Positions 29,436 to 38,462 of a stretch of DNA of 64,000 bases are shown here, piece after piece; positions within the stretch are counted from its first letter, which is position 1; each line of letters starts with the position of its first letter. Below the pieces are notes generated by a model. That model was given only the letters and a program-made list of their open reading frames with translations, searched no databases and had not been told where the DNA came from. The position numbers and the translations under genes are program-made. Origin of the DNA: CAIWTU01 sp963815135 (GTDB taxonomy: Bacteria; Desulfobacterota; Desulfuromonadia; Geobacterales; Geobacteraceae); contig CAWFFO010000011.1 of the NCBI GenBank assembly GCA_963815135.1, positions 124,001-188,000 of the forward strand. The letters are read 5' to 3'.

Positions 29436-30645
29436 CTAGGCATTGTCATCCTCGACGGTTTTCCTCAACCTTTCCAGGATATCGGGGATGGCCGACATTA
29501 CCCTGTCCCAGCTGGCAATCAGCGGCACGCCCAGGGGGTCTTCCATGATCAATTCGGCGAGCCTTTCTTATCCCGTGGGAAATGTCTCCACCGCCTGGCT
29601 CTCTTCATGCCTGTCGAAGATAAGCCCGTTTACCGCTGCATCGTCTTCGAACCGTTTCAGCAGGTCCTGGGCGGTGCTCACATAGGTTGCCAACAGGGTT
29701 TTGAAGAAACCGTCGGAAAATACGATGCCTTCCGAAGCGAGGGTCCGGAATACCGACTTGCAGATGTCCATGCGACATTTTGTGCAGCCCCTTTGAGGCA
29801 TCGTCCGGCGACAGGACCTGGTGCTTGTGTTCGTAGTTTTCGGCGATATCGACCTGGCAGACCCTGCGCAGCGAGGTGTTTTTGTAGACTTCCGCCAGCA
29901 CGCCCACCTCCAGTCCCCAGTCTCCCGGGATTCTGTTTACCCTGGCCAGTTCGACATCCATGGAAAATTCGCCGGCGAGGGGATACCTGAAGCTGTCGAA
30001 AAACAGGAGCAGGGGATGGTACCCGATAATTTTCTGCAGGGACCTGATCAGGGGGGTAACCAGCAGCCGCGTCACCCTGCCGTGCATCCTGTCGGTCACG
30101 CGGCTGTAAAAGCCCTTGCAGAAATCGTAATTCAGGCTCGGGTTGGTGACCGGGTAGCAGAGCCTGGCAAGCAGTTCCCTGTTATAAGTTACGATGTCGC
30201 AGTCGTGAAGGGCAATGGTGTGGAATTCCCGCATGGCAAGGACGTATCCGTAGGCAATCCATGCTGCCTTTCCCTTCCCCTGTTCTCCCACCGGCAGCTC
30301 GGCTTTTTTGATATCCTGGAAGACCGATTCGATGCCCGGCCCTTCGATCCACAGGATCGAGGTCTTCTGGGGGAGGACGGAAAAATACTCCCTGGCGTGC
30401 TGGAATTTCTCCTTTGTCGCCAGCCCCAGGCTGACTACGATTTCCTTGATATATTTCACTTCCTTGAGCTGTCGGACGATCCCCTTCAGGGCGTCACCCG
30501 CAAGTTCCCGGTACAGACAGGGCAGAACCAGGGCTATGGGCCGTTCATGGGAATACCATGACAGCTCTTCCTCGATTTTTTCCAGGTTGAAATTTCCCAG
30601 CCTGTGGAAGGTCGCAACTACTCCCACCTGATAAAAATCCGACAT
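29436..30645 (-). pseudogene. gpgS: Glucosyl-3-phosphoglycerate synthase (GT81), frameshift and in-frame stop
   Basis: First enzyme of glucosylglycerate synthesis, joining glucose from a nucleotide sugar to 3-phosphoglycerate. GT81 features: HDCDIVTYN metal site, KGFYSRVTDRMHGRVTRL, PLAGEFSMD, GDWGLEVGVLAEVY and NYEHKHQ. The start at 30645 has AAGGAGG; the longer frame from 30672 does not. The frame shifts near 29782 (to MDICKSVFRTLASEG). A TAA at 29568-29570 then interrupts an otherwise sensible C-terminus (ERLAELIMEDPLGVP, ending at the TAG at 29436). Rebuilt length is about 400 residues, normal for the family. The matching phosphatase is at 32503. Function of the intact form is well supported; whether this copy works is unclear. 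Confidence 0.82.
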
Positions 30646-30720
30646 TTCGCCTCCTTTTCCAACCCGTGCCAAAGCAGGGCCAATACATGACAGGCAGTGG
30701 TTGTTGTGCTAGACTGCATC

Positions 30721-30750
30721 TTGCAATTATGAATATCTTAAATTTATAAC
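30721..30750 (+). promoter_or_regulatory. Candidate sigma-70 promoter of the DUF389-phosphatase operon
   Basis: TTGCAA, 18 bases, TATAAC, in an AT-rich 118-base region between divergent genes. The predicted start of transcription near 30757 favours translation from the ATG at 30837 rather than the TTG at 30764. Confidence 0.45.
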
Positions 30751-30836
30751 ACATTAAAAAGTATTGTGCACATATGGGCCGACAAAATTATCTGATGAAA
30801 ACTTGGAGAAAATTCAGGAACGGGACGACAGGCGAA

Positions 30837-32506
30837 TGGAAACAACGACAGGAAAACTCTATTCAATTGTAAAACAATGGCTTGCGGAAAAAGCTTCCGC
30901 AGTGGATTATCCCGCGGTCAGCAAAACGGTTCACGATGAGGTGGAAATAAGCGCAGGTTATTTTCTCATCCTGAGCATCGCCAATCTCATCGCCCTGTGC
31001 GGACTGATCATGAACAGCTCTCCTGTGATCATCGGCGCCATGCTCATCTCGCCGTTGATGGGTCCGATACTGAGCTTCGGGTTCGCCTTCGTAACTGGAG
31101 ACAGGGGGATATGGCGGAGTTCGGTGAAGAAAATATCGGTGAGTGTTGTCCTGACCATCCTGGTTGCCGCCATCGCCACATACATTTCTCCACTCAAGGA
31201 CCTGACTGCCGAAATAATCTCCCGCACCAAACCGAATCTTTATGATCTCATCATAGCTTTTCTCGCCGGGGTCGCCGGGGCCGGGGCCATCTGTACGCGA
31301 AGAAACTATTTGACGATTGTACCTGGTGTCGCAATAGCAACGGCTGTAATCCCTCCTTTGAGCGTTGCGGGCTTCGGAGCCGGCACCGGTAATTTCACCG
31401 TATTTTTCGGAGGATTTTTTCTCTTTTTCACCAACTTCGTCGCAATTATCATCTCCACCTGCGCCGTGTTCTCCTTTTACGGATTCCGGCCTGCCATTTT
31501 CCTCAGGGAAGAATTATCCAAGTTGAAGAAAAGGTTTGCCTTTCTGACCGGGGTGCTGCTTCTCATTTCGGTGCCTCTGGTTTACACGCTTCACAGGACC
31601 ATTTCAGAAGTCAGGCTCAGGGCTTCCATCCGTGATTCGCTGCGTCATGAACTGGACAGGGAAAAGCGTTCCCGCCTCGCTACCTTTTCATATGCCGAGC
31701 AGAAGGGTACACCATTGCGGATAAATGCTATCGTAAACACGGTGAGTTATTTCAGGGAAAACGAGATCCGCGAAGTGGAAAAAAATATAGCGGATTCCCT
31801 GCGGCACAAGGTTGTCCTTGATCTGGAACAGATAAAGGTGCAGTCCGGCGGGCTCAGGGAGGATGTGGTTGCCAAGCCTCCGCCGCCCCCGGCCCTGCCC
31901 GAGAAGCCTCCATGGGAAGTCGTCCGGGATCTGCAGGGGAAGGTCCTGTCCCTGGTGAGCAGGTCAACGGTAAAAATAGACGGGATAATCTCTCCGGCTG
32001 AAATTGTCGATTTTACGGTTGCCTTCCACGGAAATTCCTCCGTCTTGTCCGTTTACTGCAAGATTCAGCGGGACACCCCGTTCTCTGATGCCGAGAAGCT
32101 TTGGATGCAGAGAATGCTGGCCGCTGATCTCAACCTGCCGGTGGACCTGCAGGTGGAAACCATCCCCTTTGTGCCGCTGTTGCAGTTCAAGGCCGGAGAA
32201 ACGGCGCTCAGCGACGGGATGACAAAAAGCATACTTGCCGTCAGGAACGTTTTCAGCAGGGATCCGGATATTTTCGTTCAGCTTGAAGCCTTTGCGGGAC
32301 AGGGCAGGAAAGAAAAAAAAGATGTCTCGTCAAAACGGTTGAACGGTATCAGGGACGTTCTGGTAAATGAATGCAAGGTGCCGGAAACACGGGTGAAAAC
32401 CGTGATCAGCGACAGCAGGATGCAGACGCCGGCCGTGAGGCTTTCGATCATGCCTGCCGGGCGGACCGGAACAGGCGATTCTGCGGGTAGTGAGGTGAAG
32501 CCATGA
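30837..32506 (+). CDS. DUF389 membrane protein with periplasmic or cytoplasmic C-terminal domain
   Basis: About 555 residues. The N-terminal part holds the DUF389 region (about residues 45-240): GYFLILSIANLIALCGLIMN, SSPVIIGAMLISPLMGPI and a run of six or so helices. A further helix (about 245-265) leads to a soluble part of about 290 residues with a Pro-rich linker (PPPPPALPEKPP). The C-terminal 130 residues look OmpA-like in layout (DGMTKSILAVRNVF ... SKRLNGIRDVLVNE), which is weak evidence for a peptidoglycan-binding fold. Function unknown. An in-frame TTG at 30764 would add 24 residues; neither start has a good ribosome site. The stop overlaps the next ATG by four bases, so the phosphatase is co-translated. 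Confidence 0.82.
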
Positions 32507-33327
32507 AGAAAATCATAGTCTTTTCGGATCTCGACGGGACCCTGCTCGATGCCGTATCTTACTCTTTTGAAAAGGCGCTGCCCGCATTGCGTTTTTTGAA
32601 CGGGAACGATATTCCCCTTGTTTTATGTTCCAGCAAAACGAAAATCGAAATGGAACATTACCGCCTCCTGCTGCATAACCGGCACCCGTTCATAGCCGAG
32701 AACGGCGGAGGAATATTCACCCCCCGCGGCTACTTCGAATCCGTCCGGCTGCCTCCCGAAATTCCTCTGGCCGGGGAGGGGCTCTACGAAGTAATCGGGC
32801 TCGGAGCCGATTATCCATCTTTGCGCAAGGCGCTGGCGGAGTTACGGCAGGAGGGTTTCCATGTTACCGGATTCGGTGACATGACCGCGGAAGAAGTGTC
32901 TGCCGTCACCGGTCTGGATCTCGAGCAGGCCATAATGGCAAGGCAGCGCAATTTCGACGAGCCGTTTCTTCTCGAAGGCGGTGATGAACAGGCGGAGAGA
33001 CTGTCGAAAGCAGCCGGGGAGAAGGGGTTCGCCATTACCCAGGGGGAGTTCTTCCATATCCTGGGCGGCAGTGACAAGGGCCGGGCGGTTTCCATTCTCA
33101 TCGGGCTGTACAGGGAAAAATTCGGTGATGTGACGACCATTGCCCTTGGTGACAGCCCGAACGACATCCCCATGCTGGAATGCGTCGATTACCCGGTACT
33201 GGTCAAAAAGCCGGATGGCCGTTACGATGAGCGTATCGACATTCCATGCTTGACAAGGGCTTCGGGGATCGGGCCGGAAGGGTGGAACCTGACGCTGACC
33301 GGCCTTTTGCGGCAGCTGGGCAGATAG
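32503..33327 (+). CDS. Mannosyl-/glucosyl-3-phosphoglycerate phosphatase (HAD-IIB)
   Basis: 274-residue HAD phosphatase of the MpgP/GpgP group. Motifs: I FSDLDGTLLD (Asp9 and Asp11 region), II CSSKTK, III GGSDKGRAV (Lys), IV LGDSPNDIPML. FIAENGGGIF is typical of the mannosyl-3-phosphoglycerate phosphatase family, and the same family removes phosphate from glucosyl-3-phosphoglycerate. The presence of gpgS 1.9 kb away on the other strand makes the glucosyl substrate the better guess, giving glucosylglycerate. The ATG has GAGGTGA upstream and overlaps the DUF389 stop. MpgP and GpgP cannot be told apart by eye. Confidence 0.85.
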   Translation: MKKIIVFSDLDGTLLDAVSYSFEKALPALRFLNGNDIPLVLCSSKTKIEMEHYRLLLHNRHPFIAENGGGIFTPRGYFESVRLPPEIPLAGEGLYEVIGLGADYPSLRKALAELRQEGFHVTGFGDMTAEEVSAVTGLDLEQAIMARQRNFDEPFLLEGGDEQAERLSKAAGEKGFAITQGEFFHILGGSDKGRAVSILIGLYREKFGDVTTIALGDSPNDIPMLECVDYPVLVKKPDGRYDERIDIPCLTRASGIGPEGWNLTLTGLLRQLGR

Positions 33328-33365
33328 CCTGGAAATCGGCAAAACCGTCTATGGATCTGAAAGAG

Positions 33366-33548
33366 CAATTCACCACGGAGTCACTGAGCCACGGAGATGT
33401 AGATTAAAAATGCAAAGCGAAACGCAAAGTCGGAAAGATCGCTGAGAAAACAAGAATATCGTGTTTTTTTAATCCGCATTTTGATGATGCTTTAACTCGT
33501 TTGAACACGAGAATAAGATGTGTTTTTCTCCGTGTCTCCGTGGTAAAA
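33366..33548. repeat. Inverted pair of CACGGAG repeats
   Basis: TTCACCACGGAGTCACTGAG then CCACGGAGA at 33370-33398, and the reverse TCTCCGTGTCTCCGTGGT at about 33529-33546. The unit is a widespread intergenic repeat type in proteobacteria (recollection). The pair could form a large hairpin between the phosphatase and the antiporter genes. Confidence 0.6.
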
Positions 33549-33592
33549 AGTCTTTCACGAAGATAATTACCAGATGCTTTCCCGGAGCTTCC

Positions 33593-34872
33593 ATGGGCCT
33601 GTTCGAAATATCAACAATACTCATTGTCCTTACCGCGCTGTTCGGATTCGTCAACTACCGTGTTTTCCGCCTGCCGACCACAATCGGCGTAATGGTCGTC
33701 GCCCTGCTCGTCTCCCTGGGGTTCATCGCTCTGGACAGCCTGGGGTTCGGCATCGGCAGAGACCAGGCGGCGCGCCTGGTGGGCGGCATCAACTTCAACG
33801 AGGCGCTCCTGCACGGCATGCTCGGCTTCATGCTGTTCGCCGGGGCGCTGCAGATCAACCTGAAGGAACTGGCCGGGCAGAAATGGGACATCCTTCTGCT
33901 CTCCACGGCAGCCGTTGTCGCCTCGACTTTCATCGTGGGCGGATTGACGAAGCTTCTGCTGGATCTTTTGGGTATTCATATAAAATTTCTCACATGCCTG
34001 CTGTTCGGCGCCCTGATTTCCCCTACCGACCCGGTCGCCGTTCTCGGCATCATCAAGACTTCCGGGGCGCCGAAAAGCCTTGAAACAAAAATCGCCGGAG
34101 AGGCCCTGTTCAATGACGGCGTTGGAGTCGTCGTCTTCATGGTTCTCTTCGCCCTGGCAACCGGAGGGCATGAGGTTTCCGCTGCCAACGTGGCGGTTCT
34201 TTTTCTTGAGGAGGCCGTCGGTGGGATCGTGTTCGGCCTTGCGCTGGGTTTCGTCACATTCCAGATGCTGAAGCGGGTCAACAACTACCAGGTGGAAATC
34301 ATGCTGACCCTTGCTGCGGTCATGGGGGAAGCGTGCTGGCCGACGCCATCGGCACGTCGGGACCGCTGGCGCTCGTGATAACCGGCCTGGTAATCGGCAA
34401 CCAGGGGCGCGCCCTGGCCATGTCCGACACGACCCGCATGCACGTGGACACTTTCTGGGAGTTGATCGACGAACTCCTTAACGCGATCCTTTTCCTGCTG
34501 ATTGGTCTTGAGGTTCTGGCCATGTCCTTTACCGGCCGCCTGTTTGCCGCCGGCGCCCTGGTTATTCCCGTAGTCCTTCTTGCTCGCTGGTTGAGCGTTG
34601 GCGGCATCATGAGCATTCTGCGGATGCGCCGTGCATTTACCCACGGTGCGGTCTGGATCATGACATGGGGCGGCCTGCGGGGAGGTATCTCTGTCGCCCT
34701 GGCCTTGTCCCTGCCCAGTGGACAGGACCGCGAGGTGATAGTGGCAATAACTTATATAATCGTTATATTTTCCATAATATTCCAGGGGTTGACGCTGGGG
34801 AAGCTGACGGAAAAGATCCTTGCGGGCAAGCCCCGTGATGGCGAAAACTCGCCCAGAGACGGCGATGAATGA
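33593..34872 (+). CDS. CPA1-family Na+(K+)/H+ antiporter, one frameshift
   Basis: Cation/proton antiporter of about 426 residues with twelve or so helices. Signature pieces are LISPTDPVAVLGI and EALFNDGVGVVVF (the ND pair), then after the shift GPLALVITGLVIGN and WGGLRGGISVALALSLP. The frame changes at a GGGGG run near 34325: adding one G gives MGGSVLADAIGTSGP and a continuous protein, so this is probably a homopolymer read error. The ATG at 33593 starts right at the first helix. The C-terminus overlaps the kup start by eight bases, so the two are likely co-translated. The ion preference is not visible. Confidence 0.88.
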
Positions 34873-36804
34873 CGTAAACAGGCCTTCAGGGCCAAATAAA
34901 GTTGAGCAGAAGCAAAAAGATGCTTCTTCCGAAGGGCGCCGCGACGGCCGGTTCTATCTGACCTGCCTGACTGTGCTCGGAATAGTATACGGTGATATCG
35001 GCACCAGCCCGCTTTATGCCCTCCGCGAGTGTTTTTACGGCAGGAACCCTTTCCCGCCCACCGCAGAAAATGTTCTGGGCATACTGTCACTTATTTTCTG
35101 GTCGCTTATCATCGTAATTTCATGCAAATACCTGCTGTTCGTGATGAAGGCCGACAACCGGGGCGAGGGGGGATACTCGCGCTGATGGCCCTTCTGGTTC
35201 CCAAAGACAAGCAATCCCGGAGACGACGGATCATTTTGTTCTGGATGGGACTATTCGGCGCTTCGTTGCTTTACGGAGACGGTGTAATAACCCCTGCTAT
35301 CTCCGTGTTGAGTGCTGTCGAGGGATTGAAGGTGGCAACCCCTGCTTTTGAATCTTATGTGCTTCCCATCACTATTGTAATACTCGTTACCCTCTTTTTC
35401 TTCCAGAAGCGCGGCACGGCTGGGATCGGCTCGCTTTTCGGGCCGATCATGATGCTGTGGTTCGCCGTGATCTCCGTACTCGGCATTTCCGGCATCGTGA
35501 AGGCTCCCGAGGTGCTGGCCGCCGTCAATCCGCAGCACGCGGTAGATTTTTTCCTGCGCTACCGCTGGAGCGGGGTACTGGTCCTGGGTGCGGTGTTCCT
35601 GGTCGTGACCGGGGGGGAGACCCTTTACGCCGATATGGGTCATTTCGGCCGCCGACCCATCAGTTTCACCTGGTTCAGTCTTGTCCTGCCTGCCCTGCTG
35701 CTCAACTATTTCGGGCAGGGGGCGCTGATCCTGACCGACCCGAAGGGATCCTTCCAGCCTTTTTACCATCTGGCGCCTGCCATATTGCTTTATCCGCTGG
35801 TCATCCTGGCTACCATAGCTACGGTCATTGCGTCGCAGGCGGTGATCTCCGGGGCCTTTTCACTGACCCGCCAGGCCATGCAGCTCGGGGTCAGTCCGCG
35901 GATGCTGGTAGTCCAAACTTCACCTGAAGAGATCGGGCAGATCTACATTCCGTTCGTGAACTGGACGCTGATGATAACGACCATTCTGCTGGTCCTGGGG
36001 TTCGGTTCATCCAGCAACCTCTCTTCGGCATACGGGGTTGCGGTCTCGACAACCATGATGATTACGACGGTCCTGATTTTTTTCATAACTTGTGAAAAAT
36101 GGCGTTGGCACCCCCTGCTTGCCCTGCTCGTGACAGGCATGTTCCTGGCAGTGGACATATCGTTTTTCGGGGCGAACATGCTCAAGGTAAAAGAGGGCGG
36201 ATGGTTTCCCCTTGTGGCGGGGGGGATGGTTTTCAGCCTTATGGCCACCTGGCGGAGGGGTCGGGAAATACTCTTCGAAAGACTGGGGGAGCGAACCGGG
36301 CCGATGGGAGATTTTCTGAAGCGGGTTTCCGAAGATTCTCCCATACGCCTTCCGGGAACCGCCGTATTCATGATCGGGCGGCTTGTGGGGGCGCCCCCCA
36401 TGCTGGTCCATCACTTCGAATTCAACAAGGTTCTGCACGAACAGGTGGTTCTGTTGACGGTAGTCAATGAACCGGTCCCCCGCATCCCGGCGGCGGAAAG
36501 GCTCGAAGTCACGGCGCTGGAAAACGGGTTCTTCAGGGTGATTGTGCGCTACGGTTTCCTGCAGAGCCCGAATGTGCCGGTCGCATTGCGGACATGCGAG
36601 ACTTTCGGCCTTGTCGTGGATCCTAACGAGGCGACCTATTATCTGGGAAGGGAGACACTGATTCCCACAAAGGAACGTCCGGGCATGATGCTGTGGCGGG
36701 AGAAGCTTTTCGCCTTCATGGTGCGCAACGAATTGCGGGCGACAGCTTTCTTCAATATCCCGCCGGAAAGGGTCATGGAGGTAGGCATCCAGGTGGAATT
36801 CTGA
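34865..36804 (+). CDS. kup: K+ transporter Kup, one frameshift
   Basis: Low-affinity K+/H+ symporter of about 646 residues. Kup hallmarks: GIVYGDIGTSPLYALRE, DNRGEGG, YGDGVITPAISVLSAVEGL, TGGETLYADMGHFG, NYFGQGAL, SQAVISGAFSLTRQA and a C-terminal soluble domain ending RVMEVGIQVEF. The frame breaks at a GGGGGG run near 35168; one extra G gives GEGGILALMALL. I take this as a sequencing error. The ATG at 34865 overlaps the antiporter stop. With Kdp at the start of the window this gives two K+ uptake systems of different affinity. Confidence 0.92.
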
Positions 36805-36912
36805 CTGACGCCCGAATCCTATCTGAACATGTGGAGAAGCATCAGGCGTGATTTCCTTGAAAAGTTTCCCCGGTTCGAGCACCACTACGGAAAATGAAAG
36901 TCTCAACGGCAG

Positions 36913-38160
36913 TTATCGGGAAATTTCCCCTGATAATTTATCACTCAGCATTTTTCTCAAATCGATACTGACTCTTTCCCGTTCTTTCTGCAGCTTGAAC
37001 CCCTCTTTCAGAACCTCACCCTCGATTTCGGGCATATGCATGGCCCCCCAGGGGATTACTATGGTATCGTATTGCCCGAGGGCTTTTCTCATCTGGCGGA
37101 TCACTTCCCTGTTCCTGCTGTAAAGAATGTCGTTCATGATGATCCTGTTCATTTCCGGAGTAATGTTCTTATCCGCCCAGGCGTTGAAAGACAGGAATCC
37201 TTTCACCATGGAGGAATTCTCCTTCAGATGTCTGCCCAGCACGTTGAGGAAATGGATCGTCTGCGGATGAAACGAGCTGATATCGACGTCCGCCCTGAGG
37301 ATGTCGACCGCTCCCGCGGTCTTCGCCGCCCCTTTGGCTACTGCCCGTGGCGGAGTTTCATCGAGCTGGTCCTTTCCTATAAGCCTCCCCTTGAAATGCA
37401 TCTTTTCCTGTGAAGTCAGACCAAGGAAACCGGCAAGCTTGCCGTAGTCGAGCCTGTTGTGCAAAAGGTTTCTGTCGTCGGTGACCCCTTCGGACAGCAC
37501 AATGGTACGACCCGGAGCGACCGATCCGACCAGTTCATCGTAATATTGCTTATTCCCCACATGGATCATGGCGGCAAGGCGGATCGTCTTGTTATCCCGC
37601 CTGTAGACTTTCTCGATCATGTACAACCCGTCGGGTGCGACGCGCATGAAGCCCGAGGTATATTTTCCCAGGTATGAATCAGCTGCGCCAAGCAATAAAA
37701 GCGTCAGGGCAATGGGGATAACGAACAGGTTTACGGCGCCAAAGGTCAGGGTATTTTTGAGGCTGAAAAAAGGACCGTTGAACCTGGCCTTCGCCATGAG
37801 CGGGCTGCGTTCTCCCGTCTTCCTGAAATAAAAGGCCGGGAGCATGCAGAAAAGAACCTCTACGGCAGCCGTAAACAGCCCATACGCCCGGTTGCCTGCA
37901 AGAGACGGGAAAAGCCAAACGGACAGGGGACACCAGAATAGATAGAATATAAGGGGAACAAAGACCCGTTTGGGCAGGCGCTTGTCGATACCGAGGCAGA
38001 GATAGAGCGGAACCGCCAGGACAATAACGACATTGGCCAGCAAGCTCCTGAATTCGGGCAAGGCGGCCAGCGGGAAAAGAAGGGAGGCGAGTTCGTCAAG
38101 AAATGAAATGACTCCATCGGCAAAAAACAGGATCAGGAACAGGTTGGCAAAGATTCTCAT
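36913..38160 (-). CDS. TraB/GumN-like protein with N-terminal membrane domain
   Basis: 415 residues. The first 165 or so are hydrophobic with about five or six helices. The rest carries the two landmarks of the TraB/GumN/TIKI superfamily: MIHVGNKQYYDELV (about residue 200) and, near the C-terminus, IVIPWGAMHMPEIEGEVLKE (about 380), each with a Gly-x-x-His-like or His-Val pattern. Those proteins have a fold of proposed metallohydrolase or peptidase activity. I have not seen this membrane-fused layout as a named family. Its function here is unknown. It converges with kup. Confidence 0.7.
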   Translation of the reverse strand: MRIFANLFLILFFADGVISFLDELASLLFPLAALPEFRSLLANVVIVLAVPLYLCLGIDKRLPKRVFVPLIFYLFWCPLSVWLFPSLAGNRAYGLFTAAVEVLFCMLPAFYFRKTGERSPLMAKARFNGPFFSLKNTLTFGAVNLFVIPIALTLLLLGAADSYLGKYTSGFMRVAPDGLYMIEKVYRRDNKTIRLAAMIHVGNKQYYDELVGSVAPGRTIVLSEGVTDDRNLLHNRLDYGKLAGFLGLTSQEKMHFKGRLIGKDQLDETPPRAVAKGAAKTAGAVDILRADVDISSFHPQTIHFLNVLGRHLKENSSMVKGFLSFNAWADKNITPEMNRIIMNDILYSRNREVIRQMRKALGQYDTIVIPWGAMHMPEIEGEVLKEGFKLQKERERVSIDLRKMLSDKLSGEISR

Positions 38161-38462
38161 GGGTCAGCTCTCTTGGTAATAATGTTGTGGTGGGTCACGG
38201 CTGAAAAATTGCCTCAGGTTTGCAACGTGTTGACTGATCTTCGGAACCCGGATCCCGCTGAACAGAAAAGTCAGGAGCTGTAGTTATGATGGTCTCGCAA
38301 TATGTCGTCATTTCCGTGGAAACCGGAATGACGATCGGGAGTCCTTCCGGACTTTTTGCGAATGCATCATTTATGTATTATGCGTTTCGCTTTTTCTTCA
38401 GTGAACAGTGTCGTATGCACAGGTTAGGTTTGACCCGTCATGTCATGCATGTGATCCTGCCT
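38161..38462. other. 302-base intergenic stretch with a dispersed repeat
   Basis: No gene. It holds repeat copy B (38325-38372); the rest shows nothing I can support. Confidence 0.5.
38325..38372 (-). repeat. Dispersed intergenic repeat, copy B
   Basis: GGAATGACGATCGGGAG, CCTTCCGGA and CGAATGCATCA appear in this order, the reverse complement of the blocks at 20125-20173. Confidence 0.65.

Noticed and set aside
33410..33440. Possible GEMM (c-di-GMP) riboswitch near ACGCAAAG
   Set aside because: The flanking stems and the tetraloop receptor pattern are missing; the match is to a short word only.
33366..33548. CACGGAG inverted pair as a terminator
   Set aside because: The arms are about 130 bases apart with no adjacent T run; a dispersed repeat is a better reading.
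36870..36890. GGTTCGAG motif resembling a tRNA T arm
   Set aside because: No acceptor stem, D arm or anticodon arm can be built around it.
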